Source: Loripinus fragilis (Eukaryota > Mollusca > Bivalvia > Lucinida > Lucinidae). From it: a stretch of 64,000 bases of DNA. Position 1 is the first letter of the stretch; every line of letters starts with the position of its first letter. The notes beneath the pieces were generated by a model. The model was not told the DNA's origin. It saw nothing but the letters and a program-made list of their open reading frames with translations, and did no database searches. Position numbers and translations under genes: made by a program. This document shows, in pieces, positions 1-50,943 of this stretch. Where the stretch lies: positions 127,532,375 through 127,596,374 of the forward strand of contig OZ026515.1 in NCBI GenBank assembly GCA_964019695.1, given 5' to 3'.

Positions 1-1469
1 TTATCTGTTCTAATAATACTGCTCGTTTAGACGGTATCAATTTTCAAGTGACGCTGTCCATTAGATTTTCCGTTTTGCAAAAAATATTTTGTTGGCGCGT
101 TTTTGCTGTTTTGCTCATCAACAAATATGGCCGCTCTGCTATTCACACTGATTCAGTACCTATTTTTTTTTTTAAATAACACCGAATTAACATAGCATTA
201 TCGCCAAAGATTCTTAATACCCAAGCCATGTCATTCAACCACTTTCAATTTGATCAATGCGAATACAAGGCACAAATGTAGTCAAATATTTGCACTGAAT
301 TTTGTTTTGAAATTGAAAAAATCTATCAACAGGTTGGGGGTAACTTCAAAGCCCACAAGCCACTTTTATAGGCTTCTATAATCGCTGCAACAAGCTAGCG
401 TAATCAAATTTCTATTATTGGAAGATATGTTTGGGCAAATGCTTTTATTAAATCGCATAAATCTAAAACACACACGGAAATGGGTCATACTAAATCTCAT
501 AGGTATCCCTCGGTGGCACAAGGTTGATAATAATACAGCACAGTGATTCCGAACATCTGACCCACACAATCAGCCACAAGGAACTCAGGCAACTAACTCT
601 GGGGTTTATTCTGGCCATAGTTGCAGAACTGTGACTAGATTTTTTGATCTGGCTGAATCTCGCAGAGGTTTTGTGCTCTATCTTGACCAGTGATGGAGTC
701 CCCTTACGTTTTTGGGAAAAACTCGTTTACTGTAACATTCCAACCATTTAGACTTCTTCATATGTTTTACATACACAAAGTTATAAAAATGATACCATTG
801 ACTTTGTTTTTGTGACACAATCAATGCAATCTGTAAACTTATGTTGTTGTTGTTGTTTTTCGGCTCATCGCAGCCATTTTGCATGCTTTTCACGAGCTAG
901 GGGTGAAGACGTTTTTGCGATAAATTTCGGATGTTGAAAACGTTGAGATATATTATAATAAAACCTGGTACTGGTTATACTCACCATGACTAGGTAAAGA
1001 ATGTCAGCGATTTTTCAAAAACTCAGTAAATTATTAGAATAAGATTATCAGTGGATTTTGGACATTACAAGAAACAAGTAGGTGTTTGAATTTTGAAAAT
1101 CAGTACAAAATTGTTAAAGTTATTGATTGTGTTAAATATACTTACTCAATGTTGGTACGCTCAAGGCAGTCTGGTTTCTCTATTATTGCATTGTTAATTT
1201 GTAGCGCTCCCTACTTTCTATAAATTTATAACGAGTAATAACCTATTTCAGAAAATGAAAGTCGATTTCCAAGAATGGTCTGATTTCATTTTAATATAGC
1301 ATGCCACAGAAAATAAGATACTTACTTGACGGAAATCCTTAACAATCACATACCCCACCCATATATATATATATATCCAATTTTCGGAAAGAAGGAAGCT
1401 TTACCATGTCCCAAAATGTCATAACCAGACCGAAAATGAACTTTTCCAACATGGCGGACAATTGTTATT
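1..1469. other. Upstream DNA, no gene recognised
   Basis: AT-rich sequence with only short ORFs. It has a (AT)n stretch near 1363-1374 and no recognisable domain, RNA gene or long repeat. Confidence 0.5.
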
Positions 1470-1475
1470 CTCATC

Positions 1476-2596
1476 AAGGGTTTTACAGGACGCAATATCC
1501 TGCGTCTTATACGCATAAATCACTAGGTAGCCTAGGACCTCTCAATTTACCTTACCTGCGTCCACTGGGACGCAGACGTGTTTGTTGTGCCTTTCATTAA
1601 AATTCCAAAGTTATTTCGTAATGATTCGGTTTTTCCCATATTTACAGCCTATCTATAAATAAATAGGACAGGTGCTGTCGTTTAATCAATACTATTGGGA
1701 GGTGTGTCAAAACCGTCCAATCAAATTTGCGTTGCTATGGCGCTTTGAAATCTCATCATGTCTCGCTCCCACTCTGATTTATCGATCAACATAGACTCTT
1801 GTCAACTATTGGGTTTTCTATTGGGTCAAGCATGTAAATGACTAGAAAAAAAACGGCTGCTAAAATGTCGAAACAGAGCGATCTGAGAAACTTTTTTGGC
1901 AAAAGAAATGCAGAAACGGACCAAGAACCATCCTCTTGCGGCTGTTCAGAGTCAGATCAGTCCAAATCTTCTAAAAAAACCAGCCCCCAAAAAAGATCAA
2001 AAGTTCCTATCTAGCTGGCTAGGTTGCTACAAATGGTTGAGATACGAAAATGACCTGATGGTTTGCGACACCTGTTTGACAGCTAAGGCCTGTTCGAATC
2101 TCTTTACGGAAGGATGTACTACCTTCCAAAATTCTACGCTTATATAAAAAGATGGGACCCCCATTTTCAATGATGGGACCCCCAACATAATCAAAGTTGA
2201 GTCCCAGGGACCCCCAACAGGGCCTTTTCTGCCCATCTCTAGGGGCCGAATTTCGGCCACATTCCCAATCAAAAATAGCCACCTTTTTTCCCAATACCAT
2301 GTCTGATTTTCACAATTAAGATAAGTAAAAAAAAAAAATTAATACTTATGAGAAACATTGACCCATATCAAAAATATACTTAAACACTAGTGCTTTAGTG
2401 GTATGCTTGGCATAATACAATCTAAAATAACTTGATTTTGAGGATATATTTTGCTACCCTTGTAATGTTCTATGTCGTTATTTTCTCCCAATTTTGATGT
2501 TAAGTCGATCTTTTTTTCCCAATTTTGGCCAGGGGCCTTTTCCCAAAATTGCTGGAAACAGCCCTGCCCAAACATTCAACTTGGTGTAAAACCCTG
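1476..2596 (+). mobile_element. hAT-like DNA transposon derivative with transposase N-terminal remnant
   Basis: The ends AAGGGTTTTACAGG and TTGGTGTAAAACCCTG are near-inverted (first base of a CAGGG terminus mutated). They are flanked by 6-bp duplications CTCATC (1470-1475 and 2597-2602). An ORF from 1866 reads SKQSDLRNFFGKRNAE, and after a frameshift SSWLGCYKWLRYENDLMVC, which looks like the BED/TTF-type zinc-finger start of hAT transposases. The rest of the transposase is missing. 49846-50644 is a shorter relative. Confidence 0.85.
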
Positions 2597-2602
2597 CTCA
2601 TC

Positions 2603-5084
2603 ATGTGCTCATGTGACGTTTCCCGGCAAAAGTAACAAGCTAACGCAAGAGTACATTGACCTCTGAACCAAGAGGGGTGAGCTTGTTTACGACAAGAGGC
2701 GATTGATTGGAAATATTGGAATCAAATTGTTTTTGCACAAAATGATCAGTCCGATATTAGTGAAGGAAAATAATTTTTTATCATGAATAACCTTGCTGCA
2801 AGCTGAATAGCTTCACACGCTTATAAATGTTCATATAGGCTATCAGTCAATACACACAGTTGGTATCCATCGTTTTTAAGTCGCCACTTGAATCTTAGAG
2901 ACATTGGGTGTTTTGACCTTCTTTTTGAACATGTGCGCTATGGTTTAAAATTAGAATTGTAGCATGTCATTGTTTGAATATTATGCATAAATCATTTGGC
3001 CTTTTTTCTATGTATTTCCTGTTAGCAGAAGTGGGGGGGGGGGGAATTCCTTGTCTGAAACTAGTCAATTTTCTATCCAGTGACATCCGTCTGAATACAG
3101 AACCAGGGTGAAAAATTTGCATACCTGGTTGAAGATTGACCTATAGTATATTCGTTGACATTAAGTTATTAAAAGAGTACCAATGACAAATGATGAGAGA
3201 GGTGACCATAAAAATCAACTGGGTAGGTCTCGATGTCAACAAATTAGTAAATGGCGGCCCCAGTTAGATCAGTAATTTGTCATCATTTTTGCAAATATCT
3301 ACATATAACAAATGTATGGTGAGATGGTATTGGATTCTTTTAATCTCAATAGACCGGGTATGATCAATTATTAGGCCAATTATTATAATAAGGAAGGTGA
3401 AGAAAACATTTTCATGTCAAGGGTATTTGCCTTATTTCATTTTTGTCACTGCGGTTGTATTTAAATATTAATAAACATTAAGGTTGTAAATTTAAGGCTC
3501 ATTTTGGTATTTAAGGTTGTTACAACATCTGTGTACGGTAAATCTTGTATTAGTTTGTACAGCAAAAAATGATTACTTTTCTCTGTGTACGAACTAATAA
3601 AAATTATTTCCCTGAAAAATGGCACTGTACGAACTAATAAAATGAAATTCCGAGGATCGATAAAACCGGGGCCAAAACATGCGAAAATTGCCAAAGAGGG
3701 AGGAATTTCTGTTTATCCTTTTAGTCTCATGAATGTCTGATTAGTATTTTCAATTGAACTAACATTCTTAATAGCATGGTGAAAGATTGAACATAAAGTC
3801 GCGATAATCACCTACTGTGCCCTTTCACAGAGTTTACGAAAGTTTCCCAGACTTTACAGGACAGTCAGTCTGGTGGACTGGAAAAATCTGCCTGACCTGC
3901 CATGATTTCACCAGACCGACACAGTATGGGAGAAAAAGACTAAAAAGAACAATAACAAGTTTTTATTTTTTCATGTAATACTAAATGTATAAAGACAAAT
4001 GTAACAGTTGAGCCCCTGATCAGACTGTTCCTGTTTATTGCAGTACTTTTTGGTATGGATTTTATACACTTCTGCTGTACAATAGAATGTTGTTGAAATT
4101 GGCTCGTCAAGACGCATCTAGCAAGTCACTTTTGGGTTGCAAAGTTAGCTGTTTTAACCCAGAATTCGCACCACCTCTGTATTTCAACGCTGGTATCATG
4201 ACAGACTATGTTTGCATAGAAGGCAGTACCTACCAATTAAATGTAAAACTAATAAAAACTGGTGAAGTTTACAACTTTTTTTGGAAACTCAAAAACAAAA
4301 TAGACTCTTCTTTTAAAATTGAAGTTGTGAATATGTGGTACACTAGTGCTGGTTCCCACATTGCACACAAAATATCTGCGACAGCGCAGTAAATAGTATA
4401 TTGATTGTGGGTAAACAGTTTTTCACATATTCCTTTTGATTGGTCGATTAAAATGGAGGGTTTCGGCACAAACAGCATCTTTTGGGCGCAAATTTCGCAC
4501 CAGACAGTTAGTCCTGTGACAAGGCAATTCTTGTCAGACCGTATGTAAATCCAACAGTCAGGACTGCCAGTCCTGCGACGTTTCATAATGACTGTCATTC
4601 ATTGGCTGCCATATTGCCTCGGTGCGAATCTCACTAAAGTATGAACCGTTATTATTGCACCGGTTTGGGTTGCTTTTACACTGGTTATGGTGCTGGGTTT
4701 TCCCTTGACTTTTCATTTGCTAGACATCATGTCCCCCTCGGTTTAGAATTTAGGGGTCATTAAAAATTTTAGGGGGACGTTCCATTATGGTCATTGAACA
4801 TAATTCATGTCTCCCGTAAATTTCTTGTTGGAGTATGAAACAGTAAATTAAATGCCGCTGAAACTTTTCAGCCAACCAACCAACTAATCATCGCAGAAAC
4901 TGCATGGACCTTTGATTTTTTGCAAGAAACTGGGAGAGTGGTGCTATGGGGCCTGGCTAATCAGTCCCGCTCGATAAATGACTCTTCTGTGATTCAGATT
5001 TACCAGACTCCGATCTCCGCCTTGTCTGTTGCGCCATGATTTCAAATCTCGGGGACAATAATGAGGATAACAACCGAGTATGCC
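2603..5084. other. Intergenic, no gene recognised
   Basis: It contains poly-G at 3033-3044 and the dispersed repeat at 3520-3646. A 101-codon ORF at 4087-4392 has no recognisable domain, and the rest is short unmatched ORFs. Confidence 0.5.
3520..3646. repeat. Dispersed repeat, inverted partner at 8755-8885
   Basis: ACGGTAAATCTTGTATTAGT, TTTCTCTGTGTACGAACTAA and AATTATTT occur here and as reverse complement at 8755-8885. GTACGAACTAATAAAA is repeated twice. No coding role seen. Confidence 0.75.
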
Positions 5085-5090
5085 GAATGC

Positions 5091-5865
5091 CAGGGGTGTA
5101 AAATTCCACTCGCCCGCTCGCATTGGCGAGTAAACTTCGGATTCGGTCGAGTGAAATAACTGCCTCGCTCGCCCTTACGGGCGAGTGCATTTTCAGACAT
5201 TGTAAAATGCATTTTAGCCCTCAGAAATGACAAAAACAAAAGTAAAACAAAGATCGTCGATCTTTTACTTCGTGAACCGGATGTTTATATCTGATTCTAC
5301 CACTACGCATGCGCATTTTCTGACTGGTACAATTAAACTCCCCAGGAGTGGTGTTTAAGAAGAATTTATTTGCGGAGCCCTCGCTCAATGGGGAGTTAGA
5401 CGACGGCGGTCGTCTCAAACGGCGGGCGGATTTCAGACATTGAGCACCGTTTTTTTGTTTATTTCAACACCGCTTGTTGCGCAAAATGTCACAGCGAGAT
5501 ATTAGATCCCTTTTTGGTAAAAAAGCAGGGGGAGGTGACGATGAAAAGACAGAATCTGCGCGTGTATTGAAGCAGAATGAAAAAAGAAAAACCCAACAGA
5601 AAGAGTATGATAAAATACGCAGAAAGCGTGATGTCAAGGAAGCATGGCTGGAAGAATTTTCAGTTGTTTTTTTGTCTTATTTGGATATAAATAAAACCAA
5701 GATTGTGTTAATTTGAATACTTTATTGCTTTCATTAATATATTATAATACATGATTCAAATATGATTAATCCTTAAGGGCGAGTGATAATACCATAAGGG
5801 CGAGTAGGTTTTTCCCCCACTAGTCCTGCAGGGCGAGTGAGTAAAAAAATAATTTTACACCCCTG
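5091..5865 (+). mobile_element. hAT-like non-autonomous element with 15-bp TIRs
   Basis: The 775-bp element has perfect 15-bp ends CAGGGGTGTAAAATT and AATTTTACACCCCTG and 6-bp duplications GAATGC (5085-5090 and 5866-5871). The ORF at 5474-5716 starts MLRKMSQRDIRSLFGKK, resembling the N-terminus of a hAT/ZNF862-like transposase, and then runs into unrelated sequence. This suggests internal deletion. GGGCGAGTG motifs recur near both ends. Confidence 0.88.
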
Positions 5866-5871
5866 GAATGC

Positions 5872-8800
5872 GATATGCAGTTGCTATTGATGCAGTATCT
5901 TAAACTCCACAAGAGTTGCATCCCCTAGTTGTCTATAGGTCTTTCTTTTTAAAAGATATTCGAGGAGACACCGATGTTGGGGAGTTTTGATGCAATACAC
6001 AGGGTTTTCAATAAAATTTTTTGCAAGAGGTCAGACACCAGTTTTAGGCGGTCAGATTTTAAGCTTTTGTATAGATTTTAATGCTAGTTCGAACATTTGA
6101 GGCGGCCAGAAAATGGTTTGAGGCAGTCGTTTTGGCCTCCAGCTGCCTCTTAATGAAAACCCTGAATACACATAAGAGATTCGGATGTTTTTTTTAAAAT
6201 TAGCTATAATAAGCCATGGAAAAACGCTAATACGTTTTGAAAGTACAGCTTCACCGTTGAGGAAACTTATGAGAGATTTCTAGTTTTTTTTTAAAAAAAT
6301 TGCGTCATGGAGGGGCACACTGATTAATCATTTGGGGGTCATTTTGATTGAAAATGCACCAAAACACAGTATTTTGTGCGTCAGGGAAAAATCTTATGGT
6401 GGTAATTTGTTGTGAATCATTGTTGAAACGAAGTGAAACATATAAAATATCTCGCATGCAGACAACAGATGAGCCTGGGCATCCGCACAAAATCTCAACA
6501 GTGCCTTCACTGATAATTGTCCACATACACAAAAGGGAATGTAGATGAAGGTGCATGCTTTGATTTAGATAATAGCCCCACTAGTATTGATGTACCGATA
6601 ATCGGCAATAATCGATTAACTAATCGTTAGAATAGAGGTCATCTGATGCGATGGCGATTATGTTTTGTCATAATCGATGATCGGTTAAAATATTATGGGT
6701 TGAGTTCAGCTAAGATTTAAACTTATTTCTCATATTCTTTAGTCATAGAATGACATCTAGGTTGTTTCTGAGTTCAACTGTTAAAATCTTTCACATGTAG
6801 CTTTGATAAATGTGAGACATAAATTTTTCTATCAGGAACAAACACTGTTTGTTGATGTTTCTTTTCTTGTGTTTAGTTTCTAAACAGAAATAAATTACAG
6901 TTAATAACTGGAAAGCTGTTACAATTTTTTGAGTGAAATGAGTCTTTAGAATACCATTGAGACTATAAAATTATTGTCAGCATTTCCAAACAAGATTGTA
7001 AAAGATACTTTGATAAAGCTTAAGAATGTTGCCAAGCTACATATTAAGACACTACGCTACAAAATAATTATATGGAAGGCACTGGGAGTGCCATAATAAA
7101 AAAGCAGCCATTTTTAGTCCATGATTATCATGGATACATGGATTTTTCAAGGATTAACAGTGAAGCCTGCATGCAAAAGCAAACTCATTAGGAACCGATT
7201 ATAATCAGAAAATCGCATCGACAGCAGCAACCGATTCCAACCGATGATCAATTATGATTTCCAACCGATGTCCCACCACTACCCACTAGGTAGCCTTTTA
7301 TTTGAAAACAGTCAAGACTTTGAGATGATTGCGACATCTCAGAATCTGCTTTCTTTACCCCACGCCTGTACTGTAGATCCAGTGGGGGTGGGGGCAGGGC
7401 TGAAAAATCACAAAAATATAGGGTGTCTTAGCAATAATGGTCTTAATTCCCTCAAAAATCACAAAGCTACCAAGCCAGCAATCAATGTTGGGCCATCATT
7501 GGCCCTAAAAGCAATGATGGCCTGCTTTAGGTGGTATTTGGATCCTCTGTTGGACCCCTCTGGATCAGCGCACGGTATATACCCGACTTTGACCAACTAA
7601 GTCGCAGATCAGCCTGCGCACGGCATAGTCTTATCAGCACCTTTGATATGAATAAAACCATTAAACATTTTGTCGGGCCAGATCTTGGCCAAAACTGTCT
7701 GCTAATATTATCCTGTCTGCTTATATAATCAGCCACAGACAAAAGGACAGAGTCGAAGGCTCACAGACAGCTACTCTTAGATCAAAGTCATCACAATCAG
7801 GCCACTTGTTGATGTTGTTTTAAGGTTTTGGTAGCATGTTGTGGCCTTCACGCATGAAAGCAGACTTAGCACATTAACATAATTGCCCAGCTGTCTCCTT
7901 TTTATTGGTTTGCATGAAAAAACAATTTCTATGAACTCATCACCCGCTCATCGCGATCCCGAACGTAAACATATAAACTTGTTCTAGATCTCAGAATTCT
8001 CTTTTTCATAACTATGACGTGAAGAGCGTCGGATGCTACATGAGAAAACCTGTTGTGACTGTGTGGCATACAGTATGCAAAGATGAGCATGTACATCCAA
8101 CACTGTTGTTGGCTATAAGGTTGATAGATCCACTTGCAACTTCAAGCCCCTGTAGTCCTGTAATAAATCAAATCCCGAAAGACAGGTTTACTCATGAAAT
8201 GGTTCATTTTCCATTGCTCGAGTGATGGTGAGAGTTAAATACATGTAGTGACTGCGACATTTGATCTGGTTCTACATTAATCATACAGGGACTTTAAATG
8301 GAATAAGTATACGCTGAAACGAAAGTTGTGGGAAGCAGAAAAAGTTTGCCGATCTTATACATTATATATTTGAATTGTCTCTTTCTGTGATATGCTTTTG
8401 GAGGGCTCTTAAGTAGAATAGAATCTGTCAATGACTCGAAATGAAATAGACATTGCTGCGATGTATGCCAGCTTTATGTTGAAGAGCTAGCTGACTGTCA
8501 GATGAAAGAATAAGTTTGACGTATATGTAAATTATTCAGGGGTGCATACAGGTGTCACACGTCTTAGAATCTTAGCGGAAAACAAATTCGTTGAGACGGC
8601 ACAGTGATTATCGCGACTTTTATTCAACTAATAGTGATTTCAGTCTTTTAATGTGTACCAGACACATATAATATGCGACTAGGCTTAAAATATGCACCGA
8701 AATCCAACCCCTCTGAGCAAATTTCACATGCTTTTAGCAATCATCAGTATTTCATTTTATTAGTTCCTACACTACAGTGACACTTTTTTCAAAAATAATT

Positions 8801-9674
8801 TTTATTAACATGTTTAATAGTTCGTACACAGAGAAAAATAATTATTTTGCTGTAAGAACTAATACAAGATTTACCGTATATACTTGTTTACTGGCTTCAA
8901 TTTTCTCCATCCTGAACAATCTAGCTGTCATCAGTCATGATCAGGGAGGTATAGTTCTACCACAATAACAGGGCTTTTAGAATTATTTCGTTTTACACTA
9001 AATTTCTGTCAAAGTAGGCCTACCTACCTACCCAAAATTTCTAGACTGGGTCAAACATCTTATGAACAAACCTTGCAGTATTATCTACCTTGCTGGACGT
9101 TGTGCACCTTGCAGTGTTTTGTACGACCACATAAAACATCTTGATTTTTTATTTTGAAAGCTTGTGCAATATTTTTCGTAAATGGTAGTATTTCATAGAA
9201 TTTATGCAGTAATGGCATTAAAACATTAATGCATTGAAAACCATGTTTGATCCCCATTATTAGCTTGTGGTAGGCCGATTAATCGAGTTCATCGATCATT
9301 TGTCATTTCCAGCGAACTGATGAATTGATCGGTAGTTTTTCAATAATCGATTACTCGCTATTGAGATTCTGCTACATTGGCATTAAGTTTTAAGTCTGTG
9401 ATTTTGTTAAATATGACCTTATCTGTATTTTTAGTTTCTGTTATGAACAGCAAATGGTCCAAATAATGTTGTAAAATGTGTTTTTTTGTTTCTAGGACCC
9501 TGTCATTTGACGCCTTACATGGTTGGTCAATCAAACCGAGGCCGTAAGGCACAAAACAAGAGGAAGATATGTCCCATATATGTATCTTATTTTAGTCAAT
9601 TTATGATCGATCATTGGTCACTTGTTATTTCCGATGATCTATCATAAAAATCCAGCGGATTCCTACCACTATTA
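5872..9674. other. Intergenic, repeat remnants
   Basis: It holds GATAATCGGCAATAATCGAT-type repeats (6590-6690, echoed at 9270-9360 and 9600-9650) and the dispersed repeat at 8755-8885. A 118-codon ORF at 7244-7600 has no domain I recognise. No gene is supported. Confidence 0.45.
8755..8885. repeat. Dispersed repeat, inverted partner of 3520-3646
   Basis: TTTTATTAGTTCCTACAC, TAGTTCGTACACAGAGAAAA and ACTAATACAAGATTTACCGT are the reverse complement of the left copy. Confidence 0.75.
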
Positions 9675-10480
9675 TTAGCTCAAGGTGAGCTATTGTGATC
9701 GGTCTATGTACGTCCGCTGTGCATTCATCTGTAAACTTTTTCATAAAACATCATTTCCTCCTGAACCTCTGGTCCAAATTTCATATGAATGTTTAAGTTA
9801 CCTATGATGACCTCTTTCAAAATTGCATATATGGGTCCCCTGCCAGAGCGCCAGTTAAAGAAATCTTTTAAACGATATCTCTTGAACCACTGGCCCAAAT
9901 TCAAAATTCACAGAATTGTTCTTCATAATATCCTCTACCAAAATTGCACAAATGGTTCCGCTGAACAAAAGGGCTGCCAGAGCTCCAGATAAGAAATACC
10001 TTTAAACAGCATTTCCTCCTGAACCACTGGTCCAAAATCAAAATAATTTCACACAATTGTTCCTCATGATGCCTTCTACCAAAATTGCAAAATGGTTCTG
10101 GTCCGCTGAACAAAGGCGCCACCAGAGCTCTAGATAAGAAATGTCTTTAAATGACATCTCTTGAACCACTGGTCCAAATTCAAAATGATTTCACAGAATT
10201 GTTTCTAATGATGTACTCTACCAAAATTGCACATGTGTGATTCTGCTCCATTTTACAAAGGGGTTGCTAGAGCACAGATAAGAAATGTCTTTAAACACAT
10301 CTGAAACACTGGTCCAAATTCAAAATAATTTCACAGAATTGTTCCTCATGACGCACTCTTATAGTTCCACTCCGCTGATCAAAAGGGCTGCCAGAGTTCT
10401 TGATGAGAAATGTCTTTAAACGAAATCTACTGAACCACTAAGTCCAGATTAAAAATATTATAGGAATCTTGTAAGGGAGA
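9675..10480. repeat. Tandem array, ~135-bp units
   Basis: Five to six diverged units share TGAACCACTGGTCCAAATTC, CACAGAATTGTTCCTCATGA and TACCAAAATTGCACA at spacings of about 120-137 bp. The left edge reads GCTCAAGGTGAGCTATTGTG, a word I associate with a common bivalve repeat family. Confidence 0.85.
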
Positions 10481-12229
10481 CAAATCTTGCAAAATGTGGC
10501 TGTCTTTTGTAGAGTTTTTTCCCTTGATTCTGGGAAGTACAAATAGCTACATTAAGGATGAGATTGTCCATTATATGTTTTAAGGGCTCACAGGTAGACT
10601 TTCTTAATAAATGTGTATTTCAGTCTCTGAAGTAGGGAAAGGGTCGTAACTAATGTTGTGAGATCTTGTGACCCAACCCCCTTGCTGTATATATTTGTCA
10701 ATAAAATATGTTTAAATTCGTCTCTGAATATTGCATTTATCGTAGCAAACAGTGAAAATCCTGATGAAATGCAGCAAACTACCCTTTCAGGGGTTTCCAG
10801 TATACATTTGGGTTTATTCCCCATTATCAGAGGATTTCAATCAAGTAATGCCCCTGGGGCCAAAAACATAAAGAAATTCTTCTTGTCTGAAACCACAAGG
10901 CCTAGAGCCTTGATATTATGTTTGTAGTATCATCTTGTGAACCTCTACCAAGTTTGTTCAAATAATGCCCCTGGCGGCCAAAAATGATTCTGCCGTGGAT
11001 GTCAGTACACATGGTTTATTTGTTGAGGTTCTACATCCTGTTACAGTGTTCGCGTTTACGCCGTAATAATATCTAAATACGCAACGAAAATCGTTGGTAC
11101 GCAAAAAAGACAAGTAGCTTGCGTCCATGGAACGCAAGATCAAAAGCAGTCGACTTTCAACACATTTAAGCCAGCTCAATAGTAAAGAGAGTTAAAACCC
11201 TTGACTATCGGTCTTTTGTACTTTGCAATGCTTTAAAATCACAAAGAGACTGCTATAAATAGTATTCAGTTTTGGTTTTCCGACATCCGTTGTTCATAGC
11301 AACGGTTGAAATCAGAACAAGGCTCAGCTATAAATAATGATTTACGGTTTTTCCAAAATGGATTTGCTGGATAAAAATGGCATTTGTCTCGAGGAATCAC
11401 ACTAGAAACATTTAAATAACTTAATAAAGAGTATTCTGAAGCCAAATACTATCACAAATCGATGTTTAATCCGTCAAAAATGCGTTCACAGACAGGTTCA
11501 GCGATTTTCAACAGGCACAAGTAAAATAATCTTGGTCTAGAGCGTCAAGTAATGACTTTTTAAAAGCGAAAAAGTTTAATAGTCAAAGACTCCATCACTG
11601 CTAAGTCTGCTTTTTTTTGCTTTTTTTAATTGATCGTCAATCACTTAGTGTAAACTGAAAATGTTTGAGATTAAAGTTAATTGGTAGTTTTAGCTAACTT
11701 CTCTGTGTTTAATATTGCAAAAAAAATTAGGTTGGGAAACTTTCTGGGACTCAGTAAAATTTACATGGAACTCAACTTTTGTTAATGCCCTGGGTCCCAG
11801 GGACCCAATAGAAATCAAGCCTAAATCTAACACTGTGTTAATTTGTCAGCATAACCCATGTTGTTAAGTCTTAAAGAAACTACTGATTTATCAAAATTCA
11901 TATCTGGACTTTATGAGGAGCTATGCTTTCCTATACCTTTATAAACAGTCATTCTCAGGTGAGCGACCCAGGGCGCCAATCGCAACAAAGGTCGTCTGCT
12001 TTTCTCGTCTGCTGAAATGTTTCAGAAGCCTCTATGGCAAACAGTGTGGACCCAGATCAGACTACTCCTATAGGAGCAGTCTGTTCTGGGTCCACGCTGT
12101 TTGCTTCCATACTTAATTCGTCAGTAATGCTAGGCAATTATTTGCAGCAGACGACTTCCACAGACGACATTTTCAGATGCTTTTTTTTATTGGCGCTTTT
12201 AGGCATAAAGGATTATTGAATTATTTCAG
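10481..12229. other. DNA immediately upstream of exon 1
   Basis: It holds a hairpin repeat (10570-10840), TTCAAATAATGCCCCTGG-type repeat (10838-10980) and the palindrome at 12033-12113. A promoter or 5' non-coding exon should lie here or further left. I see no TATA box or GC island that would locate it. Confidence 0.45.
12033..12113. repeat. Foldback hairpin, CAGTGTGGACCCAGATCAG type
   Basis: AACAGTGTGGACCCAGATCA then GACTACTCC, TATA, and a complementary arm ending TGGGTCCACGCTGTTTGC. Related short palindromes with the GCAAACAGTGCAGACC word occur at 13190-13258, 15586-15640, 19139-19206, 21853-21922, 23168-23210, 25935-26015 and 31750-31802. Confidence 0.82.
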
Positions 12230-12249
12230 GCCGCAAAAGCTTTATTGAG

Positions 12250-49697
<37,448 letters not shown>

Positions 49698-49845
49698 GTA
49701 GGTTTATATAAAAAAAAATGACAACTGCATGACAAAAACAAACAAAATGACCTGTGTACCCCTCGATCTCAAGTCCAGCATTGAGTCACTGCATTCCTGA
49801 ATTAAATGGCCATAATGTACTTATTTGGAAGAACAAATGATGCAC

Positions 49846-50644
49846 CAGGGTTTTACAGGACGCAATATTCTGCGTCCTATACGCATAAATCATTAGGTGG
49901 GACCCGTCAATTCACAGTACCTGCGTCCACTGGGACGCAGACGTGTTTGTTGTGCCTTTCATTTAAAGCCCAAATTCCAAAGTTATTTCGTAACGATTCG
50001 GGTTTTCCCATATTTACAGGCTATCTATAAATAAATAGGACAGGTGCTCTTGTTTAACCAATAATATCGGAAGGTGTGTCAAAACAGTCCAATCAAATTT
50101 GTGTTGCTATGGCGCTTTGAAATCTCATCAGGTCTCGCTCCCGCTCTGATTTATCGATCAACATAGACGCTTGTCACCTATTGGGTTTTATTACGATCAA
50201 GCATGTAAATAACTAGAAATAAACGGCTGCTAAAATGTTGGAACAGAGCGATTTTAGAAACTTATTTGGCAAAATAAATGCAGAAACGGACCAAGAGCCA
50301 TCCTCTATTGGCTGTTTGGAGTCAGATAAGTCTGAATCATCTCAAAAACCAGCCCCGAAAAAAGATCGAAAATTCCTATCTAGCTGAGTAACTGGTGGGT
50401 CTGTAGAATAACCACACATTAAGCGAACACCGAAAAACACTCAAAAAGGCAATACAAATGGTCGAGATACGAAAATGACTTGATGTTTTGCGACACTTGT
50501 TCTACAACTAAGGCCTGTTCGAATCCCTTCACGGAAGGTCCGTATATAAACAGATGGGACCCTATTTTTCAATGATGGGACCCCCGTCATGATCAAAGTT
50601 GAGTCCCAAGGACCCCCAAATATTCAACTTGGTGTAAAACCCTG
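49846..50644 (+). mobile_element. hAT-like element, relative of 1476-2596
   Basis: The 799-bp element has CAGGGTTTTACAGG / GTGTAAAACCCTG ends and 6-bp duplications ATGCAC (49840-49845 and 50645-50650). It is colinear with 1476-2596 but lacks part of the 3' half. It retains a damaged version of the same transposase start. It lies 149 bp downstream of exon 18. Confidence 0.88.
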
Positions 50645-50702
50645 ATGCACAAAGAACTCCGTATAGCCTTTACTGAGCTGAAAGTTTGGAGCCTGAAAGG
50701 AT

Positions 50703-50943
50703 ATGAGTCCCAACATGAGATTTCCATCAATGTGATATGTGCGAACAGCAAAGCCTCGGACCAGCCTGCGCTTATGCGCAGTCTGATCAGAGCCTTTGCT
50801 AGTTGCTTGAATATTCTATGACTGTTAAGCTACTGACTGAACAGCATTTGGAGTTTTTAAGCTTTAAAGGAGGTTGCACAGGCTGGTCTGTGTCTACACC
50901 TGTCAAAATGCCACATTGTTGTAAATCACATGTCATGGCTCAT
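50703..50943. mobile_element. MITE family B, uninterrupted copy
   Basis: Same ends (ATGAGTCCCAACATGAG... and ...CACATGTCATGGCTCAT) and core as 44837-45375 without the nested insert. It provides the empty-site comparison. Confidence 0.85.

Noticed and set aside
4087..4392. 101-codon ORF upstream of the gene
   Set aside because: No recognisable domain, splice partner or conservation cue. The length is compatible with chance.
9675..10480. Possible CRISPR-like or gene-cluster array
   Set aside because: The units are diverged throughout with no constant repeat and variable spacer pattern, and the window is eukaryotic. It is a satellite-like tandem repeat.
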